Shown: positions 34,350 through 45,115 of the stretch, piece after piece
How the letters are laid out: the number at the start of each line of letters is the position of its first letter
Position numbering within the stretch: the first letter of the stretch is position 1
Origin: Tricholoma matsutake
Lineage: Eukaryota > Basidiomycota > Agaricomycetes > Agaricales > Tricholomataceae
Assembly (NCBI GenBank): GCA_026075535.2
Contig: AP026538.1
Location: forward strand, 2,790,001 to 2,854,000
Direction of reading: 5' to 3'
Length of the DNA: 64,000 bases
Position numbers and translations under genes: made by a program
The notes under the pieces: model-generated
The model's input: the letters and a program-made list of their open reading frames with translations, nothing else
The model's database searches: none
Told to the model about the DNA's origin: nothing

Positions 34350-35290
34350 TGATAGGTCCACCTTGCACTCTAAGCTCTGGGAACGTCTCCAAATGCATCG
34401 ACACATCACCACACACACTCCCAACCTCTACGAACCCCTATGAACCCTGCAAGACTGCTCTGAAACTACTTCAAATGACTTCAAACAACTTTGCAACACT
34501 TCAAGCAGGTTTGAACATCTTTGCAGCACCTCAAACGTCTTCAGCTGCCATATACCTATCACGCCGCCCTTCAGATACATGCAGCACACCTTGTATGAGT
34601 TAGTGCGTTGCATATCAAGCACCACCAGACATGAGGAGACACAATGATGGGATTTTAGGACATGATTGTGGTGCTTTGATGTCTTGATGATATATTGGAT
34701 CAATAGGACAGGTACCCATAATAAATTGTGACTCTATATGTTTCCCTTCTCATCTTCTTTCATTTATTTTATGATTTGCAAAGTTCTCTATTGTTTTATA
34801 TCTTGCCTCATGCATTCCTCATGTTTTATTTCTTTTTAAGTACCATCTCTTCCAAACATATATAGCCTTGTACTAGCTACTTAGAAAGACAGAATAGATC
34901 ATCCTCTCACACCAATCATCTGATTTAAGAGCAATTCTCTTGAGTCCAAGCCTCTCGACTTAGTCTCAAAGTTCAGTGTTTTACGCTGAACTTCTTTGAA
35001 CTTCTCATACTAGCTTCTTGAAACTATTGTCTATCATCTATCCCCTCTCAAAAGCCTTTCTACATCCTTATAGTCTATCCTCAGCCTTCATCAAAATTGT
35101 TCTTGTCCTCTATAAGCCCCTCGAACTCCTTCGAACATCTTTGAACCTCTTCAAACTTTCCTCAAACATCATCGCAGTGCTTCAGACACTCTCAAACCTC
35201 ATTGAACATCATCAGACCCTCTCTAAAGTCATTTCCCTAACCTTGGGTAACAGCAGTGATATTTAGTACCACCTTGCAACCTTCCTCTAA
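34350..35290 (+). repeat. Gypsy-2 3' LTR (about 0.94 kb; right end approximate)
   Basis: It starts TGATAGGTCCACCTTGCACT and contains many CTTCAAAC/CTTCGAAC words and a TATA-type box (CATATATAGCC near 34857). No second copy is in the window because the element is 5'-truncated, so the right end is inferred from where Gypsy-1 protease resumes (about 35306). Confidence 0.6.
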
Positions 35291-35305
35291 CTAGAGTTAT
35301 ACCAT

Positions 35306-37830
35306 TCAAGGCCTTATTGTGGGTTTTGTTTGGGTTTCCTGGTCAAGTATCATCACCACAAAAAGGCCAAAGTTAATCTTTGACCTGCTTCCTACCATCC
35401 CCAGCTGAAGGGGCACAGGTTTCACTAACTCATGGACCTTCAGGTTTGTGGAAATGGTGAACTCTGTGGAGACCGAGTCAGATGTGCATCCAGAGTCCAA
35501 TAGCACATTGGCTTCCAAACCATGGATCTTCATCTGCACAATGAAACATCTATTATCCTTCTCTGAATAAGGAGGATGGGTGATCTTTCTGGTGGACTTT
35601 CTCAGCACTGGTGGGCATCTGAGATTTGAGGCATGCAAGGGGGGAAGGTTCAGTTATCACCCCTAGTTGCTTGACTGTACAAGTCGAGTCCTGCATCACT
35701 CCTAACCTCTCTAAACCATCCATCTTGGAGAGCTCTGGTTCAACTTCGAGCTCTGAGGCGTTGTCATCTGATTCATACTCAGAATCAGATACAGATTGCA
35801 ATGAAGGACACCCATCAGGATCAATGTCGGCTGTTTCTCTGAGGGCCCCGAAGAACTCTGGGTCATCTTCATTGTTGAAGCCATGCTCTCCTTCCAAACT
35901 CAGGGGGTAGGGTTCTCCCTCTGAGCTCTACTGTGATCCCAGGATGTGGTCTTTGGATCCTTCTGAGTCACTGTGAATGGTGGCCAACTGCTCCTCATCA
36001 GGTAGGGAAAGAGGATCCTGGGTTTCTCCAGACTCCTCATGGGCTGCATACATTTGTGCCCCCTGGCCAGTTCTTGTGGGCCCAGGGGTGTTAAACTCTG
36101 GACACTTCTTGTCAGTAGAGTAATGCCCTAATTCTCCACACTTATAACAAGTGGGAGGAGGCTTATTTTCATCAGACCTCCTGGTGTTGTTCTGGTCCCC
36201 TCTGGGAGCCCAATCTCCAGGGGCAGGTGGTCTTCTGTCATTACTATGGTTATCCCAGCTCATGGAGGGCACTTTGTGAGCTCTCAATGGTCTGTCGCAA
36301 GCTCTTGGTCAATTATCCCATCTGGGGAAATCTTGGACTCATGATTGTGATCATTCAGGTGACCATTCTGGTCTGCTGGGTGTGATCACCTTGGGTTTGG
36401 GAACTTCCTTGCTAGAGGAAAGGGCCTCTACCAGTTGCTTATGCTCCTGGTATCTCTTCTGCTTCCTGAAGATTTCCTCGGCCTTCCAAGCATAATAAAG
36501 AATGGTTTCTGTGGAACTAGATTCCATGGAACATCCCTTATCAAAGATAAAGAATACCATCATCTGGGGTAACCCTGACAACAGTTGGGTTTTGAAAGTA
36601 AACCAATCCGGGGCCCTGATCATTCTGGTAGCATATTGCTCCAGTTTGTGATAGTAACTCATTACTCCTTCGACGGAGTCATACTTCACCTTTGAGAAAT
36701 GATCAGCAGCATCATGCATGGCATTATCATGGATGAACTGGTGGTATAGACTGGTAATCACGTCCTTGAATTTCCAATGGGCCTGGTGATGGTATACCCC
36801 ATCAACATTGTCCTCAAACCAGGTCAATGCTATTCCTTCCAAATACATCCCAGTATACTCTATCCTTTCAGCGTTGAGGTCCAGACCACTTATCTTGCTC
36901 ACCTTCAACCATCAAAGGAGAGCATTCAACCATCACTTGAACACCTCCATGTCAGAGCTTCCTCCATAAGCCGAAGGATTCAGTACTCAGGGTCCATTTT
37001 TCCATTCTGGGAGGGACTCCACAGTTGCCGACACCTTGTTATCAATCTGCTGGTGGGATTTGGAGTGCATTGCCTTCAAATACTTGGAAGGTCAATGATT
37101 GCCTTTGTCTTGATAGGAATTGAGCTCACCAACATGCCCCTGATGATGGGAATGTGTATCAGTATGAGCTCCCACAGAAGAGGTCTCCCTGAGAGGGGTA
37201 GGCCCCAAGTTTGTCCTCAACCTTGACCGAGGCCGAGAATTGGGTCAAAGGAGGCTGAGCTCCTCAATATCATCCTTGTTGCTAGGGGGAGGAGTATCTT
37301 CATCATTGCTATTGCTTCCAGATGAAGAAGAGTCTTCTCCATCTCCTCTATCCCCATGTCCCCCTGGTCTTCTGTGCCCAGGGGTATCATCCCTTCCTCC
37401 CTTCCCCTGCTGGGAGGGCCCAGGAGCTGGGGTTTGTGATGGCTCCTTAGAAGGAGTGGCCTCCTCAAAGGGAAATCCTTTGGAATTGAACCAAATATTC
37501 TGGTCAGGAATATTGGTGTGCTGTCCCTCATGGATAGCCTCATTTTGAAATTGTTGCAGGGCCACCTTGCTGGCACCATTGTAGTGCACCATTTTTTCCA
37601 GCATGGTTCAGTTAGCAGGTGTCCTGTCTCAGGTTACTGAGCTTCCTGGGGGGTGAGGAACTTGTGGATTTGACTCCTCACAATGGGGAGTGGCTCATGC
37701 TTGACCATCAGTTTCATGATGAAACTGATTGGAAAAACCCAGGACCAAGGCCTTGAGCTCCCTCTCGAGATAAGAGGGGTCATAGCTAGGTTGGTCCAGG
37801 TGACCATGGACAAGGTCATGGGCCAAGGGT
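35306..37830 (-). pseudogene. Gypsy-1 gag and protease N-part, degenerate
   Basis: Gag starts near 37830. It includes an acidic Ser/Asn-rich linker (37260-37340), the capsid-like block VDGVYHHQAHWKFKDVITSL and RMIRAPDWFTFKTQLLSGLP (36350-36910), and one CCHC knuckle CYKCGELGHYSTDKKC (about 36110). Protease follows in another frame, with the active site LLDSGCTSDSVSTEF (about 35480), and is cut off by the Gypsy-2 junction. Frames change at least four times. The gag is homologous to the relic at 10037-12490. Confidence 0.82.
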
Positions 37831-38000
37831 CATTTTTGAGAAGGATGGAGAACTGAATTTAGTTGCGGATCACAAGGGCTAAATGAACTGTCACTGGTGG
37901 CATCAGGGTTGAATTTGATGTTATGGCACAAGTTGACATTTGCGAAGTGCAAAGTTGAGCAGAAAGATATTTTATATACAAGTTTGAATGTTCAAAAAAG

Positions 38001-38198
38001 TGTAGTAAACAGAGGGTGGTTGACTGAGATCACCTGCAGCAAGAACATGAATAACGTATATATTTTGCATAGGGTAAAAAAATCCCTTTCTTACTATGGA
38101 CCAGTTCCCTTATAAGGAACCAGTGGTTTATGAACACAAGTATGGTACATAATTGTAAATATATATAAAGCTCTAGGCCACAGGCCCAGATCACTACA
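38001..38198 (-). repeat. Gypsy-1 5' LTR, 198 bp
   Basis: Same sequence as 22723-22920 apart from five transitions, two of them CG against TG/CA differences. The sequence just inside it (minus: CTTTTTTGAACATTCAAACT) shows no obvious tRNA primer match. Confidence 0.93.
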
Positions 38199-38203
38199 GA
38201 TAG

Positions 38204-41200
38204 GTAAATTGTTTGATGTCAAGAGCTTTTGTGAACATGTCGGTGACATTTTCTCAGGTATGAACATATGTCAGCTGTAGGTCATTGGATTGGACGCATT
38301 CTCACAGAAAGTGGTATTTGATATTGATGTGTTTGACATGAGAGTGAAGGAGGGGGTCCTCAGATAGGGTCTTCATCACAGAATTATTGCAGTATATAGT
38401 TGTTGGGATTATCTGTTGGTAGTCGATGGAATGTAAAAGAGTATGCAGCCAAACACATTCTTTAGTGGTCTCGAACACAGCAACATATTTGGCTTTACAT
38501 GATGAGGTGGTGATGACTTTCTCTTTGTGAGATGTCCAAGAGACAGCCCCAGACCCAAGAGAGCAAACATATCCCCTGATGCTATGACATGTATCAAGGC
38601 AGTTAGCCCAGTCAGAGTCACTATAAGCATGGATATTTATGGGAAGGTCACCACCAAGATAGAGTTGCAGATTTCTCATCCCCTTGATATATCTCACCAA
38701 CCTGAAGGCAGCAGCCCAATGCTCAAAAGAGTAGCAGTAGAGGTACTGTGACAACTGCTGTACTGCATGGGAAATGTCAGGATGAGTGGAAATTGCCAGA
38801 TAGAGTAGACATCCAACAAGTGATCAGTATGGGAGTTTGGATAGCTGCAGGCAATCTTCTGGGGATATGGACTGAGGGTCAGGCCATCATAGTTTGGAAC
38901 CAGGCTCCATAGGGGCAGAGACTGGGTGTGCATCCTTCTGACCAAATTGTACAACAATTTTGTCAACAAGTGCCATCTGTGGAAGTGCAACAGTATGCTT
39001 GGCTTGGTCCCAAGATACGGTGATTCCTACAATGAAATGCGCTGTCCCAAGCTCAGAAATAGTCCAAACCTTACACATCTGGTCTTTAAATCACTTATTC
39101 TCCTCCTTTGAATCAGTGATCAACAAGTAATTGTTGACATGAACTGCCACAATAATGATGCCAGAGCCCAACCTGTGATAGTATATGCATGACTCACAAG
39201 ATAGGCATGTAAAACCCCATTCAATCATCTGTGCATTGTTAAGTGTTTGATTCCATATCTGTCCACTTTGCTTCATACCATATAATCCATGTTAAAGCTC
39301 CCATACCCAATCTTCCTTTCTGGGTTCTTGAAAACTGGACAGTTGCTGCATATACTGTACTTCATCCCCAGGTAATAGCCCATACAAGAAAGCTGTCTTT
39401 ATGTCAATCTGCTGCATGTCCCATCCCAAGGAAGCAGCAATATGCAACAGGATCCACCAAGATTCCATGCATGCAGCCGGTGAGGTGGTTTTAGTATAGT
39501 CCCTATAATAGACCTGTTCATTTCCTTTAAACACGAGACATACTTTCCATCAAACAGACTCCCCCATTTTATTGTGCTTAATATGGAAAACTGGTTTCCC
39601 TTTTTGGATGCATTTCCCCTGGGGTACTTTGACTCATGGAATTAGCTTGTAAACTCCCATGTCTTTCAAGGATTTCAACTCATCAAGATAATCTTCCCTC
39701 CATCTTTCAGCATCGACAGTGTTCTTAGCCTCCTCCCATGTTCTCAGCTCATCTTTGAATTGGAGAGACTCCAGATCAAAATCTGCCATCTCCAAGATCA
39801 GAGCCTGGAGCTGATGTGCCTGATCACCCAGACCAAGGTGATCAAATGATTGCCATAGGTCCTCAATGACATCACAATCATGATCATGATTGATGATTGG
39901 TGGATCATTATTATTGGTTGTGGGAGACACTTGATCGGGGTCAAGTGATTGAGCAGCTACTACAGCAGTGCAATGAGTATCTCCTTGATGTGTATGGTGC
40001 TTTCACAGGATTTCTGAATGGCTGTTGCCATCCTAGTGGTGGTCAAACCACCATCAGGATGCTTCTCAGTATGGATAGGTATTTGTGAAGAGTGACATAG
40101 AGGTACAGGGGGTGCTAGAGGTATTGAGAACTGTTCTCTGTTGTTGTCAACCTCAACGATGGGATCGAGGGTAGGAAATGGTTCATCATCATCATTATTA
40201 CCAGGGAGATTTGTATAAGTAGGTTTATCATCCTGAATCCTCATGCTTGTTGGCTCAGGATTCAGAGTAGAGGGAATGTGTGGTGAATGGCCATCATGAC
40301 TCTTGAGGAATCTAACATGAAAAGAACTGTGGACCCTCATTGTAGTCTGATTGTAGCACCAATATGATTTAGATTTGGGGTCATACCCAACCAATACACA
40401 TTCAATTGACCATTCAAAAAATTTTGGATTGTTCTTCTTAGGTATGAGGACAAAAGCACAACAGCCAATCTCCCACAAGTATGAATAGTTGGGTTTATCC
40501 TCATACCATAATTCCCATGGTGTAATACTGTGTAGCAATTGTGTCATAGTCTTTGCATGTAAATGTGATGCCATCAAGTAGAATTTGTCCCATAGAAATA
40601 GTGGCAACCCTGAGTATATCCTTATAGTCTGAGCCTTAGCCATGAGAGTGCAGTGCATCCATTCCATACAACCAATATGGGCAGAGGTATATGGAGCAGT
40701 AAACTGTTGGTCTGTACCCATGTTTTCAACCAAGCTTGCATTTCATGTGACTTGAGTTCACCACTATCAGTTATGTAGGTTCCAACTTTTAGTCCAGTCT
40801 CATTTTCCCAAGCAAGTTCCCAAGCTCTAAGCTCAGGAAAAGAGTTGTCCTTATTTTGCAGAGGTATTGACCAAGGAAATGATGTATAATCATCAACTAT
40901 ATCCATAACATATAAATTCCCTTCCCAAGATTTAACTGTGTGGGGACCCGATAAGTCCACCCACACCTTCTCCAACTTTCTTGTCATCCTATGCTGTTTC
41001 CCCTCTTCACACATCTTAGGAACAGGAGTTTTGGTCTGTTTACCAAGAATGCAAGATTCACATTTAGGAGGTTTGGGTATGGAACTGGTAGGCACACCTG
41101 TGAGCATCCCCTTCTTGGCCATATCCAAAAGGGACTGATAATTTGCATGACTGAGACAGTGATACCATGTTTCCAGGTTGAGAGGCTTATGTACAGTGAA

Positions 41201-41562
41201 CACATGATCAGCAGTGGCAGAATATAGGTCAAGTATGTAGAGCTTCTTGGAGAGTTGGGATCCCTGTGCAATGGTTGCACTGGTGGATTTGTCAGTGATC
41301 CAACATAGGGAATTGTCAAAATGTGCTGTAGTGTTAGAGTCATCAGCCAATGTTCCCACTGAAATAAGCCGAACTGCTGCATTAGGGATGTAGAGCACAT
41401 TACATAATGTGATTGATGTGCCCCGAGCCATCCGCAATTTGATGTTGCCAACTCCGACAGCAAGAATAGATGTGCCACCAACACCTTTGACAGAACATGG
41501 GTGAACAGGACTAAGGGTGATGAAATTGGATATTCAGGAGAGATATGGACAGATGTGCCAGC
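38204..41562 (-). pseudogene. Copia-A pol: protease C-part, integrase, RT, RNase H
   Basis: Protease continues at 41562 with AGTSVHISPEYP. Pre-integrase and zinc region: WYHCLSHANY to CESCILGKQ (41000-41170). Integrase core: KVWVDLSGPHT and YITDSGELKS (first and second Asp), then a frameshift near 40735 and CMEWMHCTL (Glu). RT starts about 39750 (ERWREDYLDELKSLKDMGVY) and includes MQQIDIKTAFLYGLLPGDEV (about 39400); the rest is frameshifted. RNase H (38302-38754) has YSDSDWANC and GAVSWTSHKEKVITTSSC. The end QENVTDMFTKALDIKQFTYL meets Gypsy-1 at 38203. Typical Copia order, dead copy. Confidence 0.85.
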
Positions 41563-42236
41563 ACCCTCATTGAGCGAGCTTTTGCTATGGAGGATATTAA
41601 AGCCAACCTCCTTTGTTGCATTGCATTGCTCAGTTCCCTTAGCAAAAATTTCCCTCAATGTTCCTCGAAAATGAGCAATCCCTTTTAGAAAACCATCATT
41701 GCAGCAATTCCTCAATAGCGCTCTCTGCTCAATCCAAGTCAGTAAAACCTCAAGGTTCATGTCTTTGTGTGAACCCCATGTGTAAGAAGCCTGGGCATAC
41801 CATCGAGTATTGCATCAAGTCTGGTGGTGGCATGGCAGGCAAGTCTATTGAGGAATTGGTCACAGCTCAATGGGCAGCATGGGATAAGGGAAGGAAGAAT
41901 GATACCTCATCTCAATCGAGTTCCAAGGTTCCTGTCACTATGAAGGATGTTAACAGTCGGGCCTTTACCATCATGGTGGATTCTGCTTTGGCAGTTCCCC
42001 CACCAGTGGCCGATGTTGCAGGTTTTGCTGGGCTGACTAATGACCAGCTCCCCACAGTCGCCGATGTTTTAGAATATGAGGGATGGGTTGTCATTGAGGA
42101 GGAGGTGACAACAAGTGTTGATTGGGCTCACAATTCTTCTACACTGTCTCTGGATGCATTATCCATTGAACCTCTCAATCAGACATGATGTTCTCAATTA
42201 TCCATCAATGATCATCCATTTATCATTGACACAGGG
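41563..42236 (+). other. Inverted 674-bp segment of Copia-A (gag C-part, zinc knuckle, protease N-part)
   Basis: The segment reads on the plus strand while all flanking Copia-A coding is minus. It encodes TLIERAFAMEDIKANLL, a CCHC knuckle CVNPMCKKPGHTIEYC, a linker and the protease start HPFIIDTG. Flipped back, both junctions join in frame: gag CTKD to TLIER at one end, and IDTG to AGTSVHISP at the other. The right breakpoint lies in the short palindrome GACACAGGGGTGTC (42228-42241). The plus-strand ORF 41658-42188 is thus an inverted gag piece, not a separate gene. Confidence 0.85.
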
Positions 42237-42800
42237 GTGTCCTTTGTGCACTGAATAGAAAGTGCCTGCTGTAATAGCTGAACCTGACGAACGGGGCCTT
42301 CCTTCTGATGTCGATCCTGGAGGGCCTTCCAATTATTGCTAGGTCCCTTTGACATATTGATGAATGGATGCTCAGAGGGAGTGACACTGGATGCCAGGAA
42401 AGCATAGGCTAGATGGGAGTTGGCCTTCCAATTTGAGAGGGCACAACCATTAGATGAGAGTGGTTCTGTGACATCCCCAGTGACATAGTCATAGAGACCA
42501 TTCAAAGTGAGAGCAATGGTGATTTCCTCACACCACTCTTTTTAAATTTGTCAAGCTTCTCACCAATATACTGGATGGATAATTTGATCAGTGGAACTAA
42601 CAAGGAAGTGGGGTCAGATGTTGTCATAGTGAAGCATGTAAACTCTGCTAGTGGAGTGGCTAGGAGGTATTCCATAGTAATAAAGGGGGAAGACACAGGT
42701 ACCAGAGTACGGGTCATGCTTAAGTAAAGTCCATGATCCAGGATGGAAATGTGATTGAGATGATCAATCAAAGGCACCAGATAGCATAAGACCTTGGGTG
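42237..42800 (-). pseudogene. Copia-A gag N-terminal part
   Basis: It reads IKLSIQYIGEKLDKFKKSG, then after a frameshift LNGLYDYVTGDVTEP-type sequence (MNGLYDYVTGDVTEPLSSN) and SHLAYAFLASSVTPSEHPFI, NNWKALQDRHQKEG and QALSIQCTKD. This is the UBN2/Copia gag helical domain. It stops at the inversion breakpoint. The start lies near 42780-42810. Confidence 0.78.
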
Positions 42801-42839
42801 GCTAGGATGGTTTCTATTGTTGTATCTAACAACAAGAGT

Positions 42840-42850
42840 GGCCCATAACC
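42840..42850 (-). promoter_or_regulatory. Copia-A primer binding site (tRNA-iMet half)
   Basis: Directly inside the 5' LTR the minus strand reads GGTTATGGGCC. This is complementary to the anticodon stem-loop GGCCCATAACC of fungal initiator tRNA-Met, the half-tRNA priming used by copia/Ty5-type elements. Copia-B has the same site. Confidence 0.7.
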
Positions 42851-43087
42851 TGTGGAAAGTCAATCCTAGCATAATCAGAGTATAACTCAGTCTCTGTATA
42901 AGTGACTGAGGTGAACAAATGGATGGCTATCCTATATATATGTGAGGCCAGCTACACAAAGGGAAAAAGGAAAGTGGGTACAAAAGGTACCTATGTAACT
43001 ATACATCAAAGGGATAAACTATAAATAGTATACACATCAAATAAATGATTGGATACACTCACAGTGTGATAAAGACCATTCTCAACA
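42851..43087 (-). repeat. Copia-A 5' LTR, 237 bp
   Basis: Minus strand TGTTGAGAATGG to GACTTTCCACA, matching 22416-22660. It lacks 8 bp present in the other LTR. Confidence 0.93.
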
Positions 43088-43420
43088 TGCTGTACACTGT
43101 CCATATGTTTGCCTGACAAGAAGGCTGACAGCACAGTATGGGTGTACAGACAACCATCTAACAGTCAATGGTTATATTGTATACAGGCACTAGATGTTGC
43201 ATTAAATAGTAGTTATTGAAGTATAATATATGTGCACTGAACACATAATTCATCTATCCCCTCTCTCACTCTTGAAATCTTATATTTAACTAACACCCCT
43301 GGTGTTTGTGCAAGGGGGCTATGACATGAGGACTAAGAAAACAATCTTCCTCATGTTTGCACAAGGGAGGCAGCATTTGCACATGACTACTAAAAACACC
43401 CCTCCTGCTTAGAACACCTG

Positions 43421-44168
43421 CAATACGACCCTTTAGAAAACAGATCACATGACACCCACATCACATGTACTCCAACTTAAGCAAGAAGTTTCGAAGTTTA
43501 AGCATTCAGTGGGGTGAATCAAGACAGTATGACATCAAACAGTGCAGTAAACTAGTGGAAATGAATTTGTCCTAAGGTTCTAGGGAGAAAACATGTGTAT
43601 TGGCCCATAATATAGGATTTACATGGGAATGTAACAAAAAATCTGGGCAACACGTCGTGACAACTCTTGACGTGCCTCGTGGAAGATAGCATACTGCCAG
43701 TAGAGACCCCCTGTCGACACCATGTGTTTCCACCATATTAGTACAGTGCCCTGCTAATCCAAAATCCCACCAGCTCTAAACACCTAGACAGGTACATCCA
43801 TGCTGAGTATACATTGTAGGTTTGACAAAGCAGTGTTATAGTGACAGAGGTGGCATCTGCAGCTGTGATCTGGACTTCATGCAGCCTCAACCACTGAGGA
43901 CCGAGTTGTTGAGGGGATGGCTAAGTGTGCAACCATGTGTCTCATCAGGTTGAGTGATCCTTGGGGGCTGAGAGTCCAGAGGCAGTGGAAAAGATACGAG
44001 ATGTCCTCAGGAGAGGCCATGGCAAGTGCACAAGTCTTAATCAGCTATCCAGTTAGGTGACATGAGGAGCAAGAGAAATTAAAAGTCATGAAGTGAGTAA
44101 ACAAACTTGGCATGCACTCACATGCTCAGGCTTTACTCATGTGATCTGTTTTCTAAAGGGTCGTATTG
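43421..44168. mobile_element. 748-bp element with perfect 31-bp inverted ends
   Basis: The ends 43421-43451 (starting CAATACGACCCTTTAGAAAA) and 44138-44168 are exact inverted repeats over 31 bp. The interior has more CpG than its surroundings. On the minus strand a 49-codon ORF (about 44010-43862) reads MASPEDISYLFHCLWTLSPQ, and another fragment near 43700 reads GGLYWQYAIFHEARQELSRR; I recognise neither. No TSD was identified. It lies inside the outer hAT-like element. Confidence 0.72.
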
Positions 44169-44217
44169 CTTGAGACCCTGCTTAGTGAGGGGCAAAACTA
44201 ATTAAAAAAGTGAAAAA

Positions 44218-44900
44218 GTGACCTCCCTCACATGTTGTGTGAGGGAGTTACAAGAGGTGTGTCGGGCAAGTCCCTGTTGTCATCCCTTTGTCATCCCACT
44301 GCTCAGCCCCATTGGCTTCATTCTGTTGGGTCATCCCTGTGTTTGTTGTCATGCCCATTGTTCCCTTCTCATAACCCTGGCCCTGTCATTGTCATCCCTT
44401 TTTGCTGACATTCATCACCTGGTCCTGGTCCTCCCATTGTCATCATCCCTGCTGCCTCCAACCCACCATGGAGCAGTTGCTTGCAGCAGTGGTGATGTTT
44501 GGTAGTTGTCTGGCAGTTCTGAGAGGTGGGGCAGTCAATGGTTGCATGGGACCCCAAGCACCCTCCTGCTGTGGTCTCTGCTCCCTGTGGTTGTTTGAGT
44601 CTTTCTTGATGATCTCACATCCTGTGTAGATGGGGAGCAGGCATGACATGCATTTGTGGGCCATTGTGGGTGAGAAACAGGCTGTAACCTATCAAAGAAT
44701 GAAAGCATCACAATTAGTCAAAAGAATAAGCAAAGAATGAAAACAAAAACTTATTAAGTATGTATTGAGTCAACATTTGTCAAACATGTAAAACATGTGT
44801 GAGGGGCACAGTTGCAGCCATGGGGGTTTGTTAAGTCATGTCATAAGGGTGCTCAGGTGGTGAATTGTAGAAATGGTGAGATGTGATGCAGCAATGTGGA
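44218..44900. repeat. Low-complexity tract similar to 11150-11700
   Basis: GTCATCCC/CATTGTC-type sequence with one copy of the near-palindromic motif (44463-44492: CCACCATGGAGCAGTTGCTT and onward). Its right part (44750-44900) resembles 11520-11700 in the element at 10686, including a shared TTGTAGCCA/TTGCAGCCATGGGG-like block, so both may descend from one transposon gene. I do not recognise that gene. Confidence 0.45.
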
Positions 44901-45115
44901 GGATGGTGGTGAGAGGGGGTTGGAGATAATGAATGCCATACATGCCATACATGCTGTTTGATGGCCATGCTTATATGGTTCAGACAGCTTCAGACCATAG
45001 TGTATACCATGTCATCATACTTGGGCTGAGATCCTTGATGATATGGATGCCATGACCATCAGACAGCACCATGTATCCATCAATATACAGCATGGTGTGC
45101 AGCCCTGCCCACAAT

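Larger units (their letters stand above)
28704..35290 (+). mobile_element. Gypsy-2, 5'-truncated, inserted head-on in Gypsy-1
   Basis: The plus-strand coding begins inside the protease (PGSSIIAMLEEVCHKLCLAY) with no 5' LTR or gag. It runs through RT, RNase H and integrase, a spacer with an antisense ORF, a polypurine tract (34338-34349) and a single LTR from 34350 to about 35290. Gypsy-1 lacks its protease C-terminus and RT N-terminus at the junctions. This is therefore more likely a rearrangement or ectopic recombination than clean integration. The right boundary is not exact. Confidence 0.78.
22723..38198 (-). mobile_element. Gypsy-1 chromovirus-type LTR retrotransposon, minus strand
   Basis: 198-bp LTRs lie at 22723-22920 and 38001-38198. 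The flanking 5-mers GGTAG (22718-22722) and GATAG (38199-38203) are a TSD with one transition. The minus-strand order is gag (about 37.8-35.9 kb), protease (35.9-35.3), RT, RNase H, integrase, chromodomain (28.7-25.65) and an extra ORF (25.44-23.02). A polypurine tract abuts the 3' LTR. LTRs differ at 5 of 198 sites, all transitions. An oppositely oriented Gypsy-2 replaces the protease/RT junction. All ORFs are broken. Confidence 0.92.
22416..43087 (-). mobile_element. Copia-A LTR retrotransposon, minus strand, split by Gypsy-1
   Basis: LTRs lie at 22416-22660 and 42851-43087, with 5-bp TSD TGCTG at 22411-22415 and 43088-43092. Gag, protease, integrase, RT and RNase H read on the minus strand in Copia order from 42.8 to 38.2 kb. 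The last codons resume at 22717-22661 after the 15.5-kb Gypsy-1 insertion: QFTYL, then RNFLDMIPCKEECSQ and stop. LTRs differ at about 10 sites (9 transitions) plus an 8-bp indel. The coding region is dead and holds an internal inversion (41563-42236). Confidence 0.92.
22361..45107. mobile_element. Outermost non-autonomous hAT-like element (about 2.07 kb of its own DNA)
   Basis: The left TIR TAGGACTGCACACTGTCC and the complement of the right end CAGGGCTGCACACC are of the same type as the hAT at 2715. A perfect 8-bp TSD CCCACAAT lies at 22353-22360 and 45108-45115. Copia-A is inserted 55 bp from its left end. The remaining DNA (43093-45107) has no transposase; it holds the 748-bp element at 43421 and a low-complexity tract. 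The TSD match across 22 kb fixes the nesting order. Confidence 0.8.

Noticed and set aside
41658..42188. 176-codon plus-strand ORF with a zinc knuckle as an independent gene
   Set aside because: Both ends rejoin Copia-A coding in frame when inverted, so it is a flipped piece of gag/protease.
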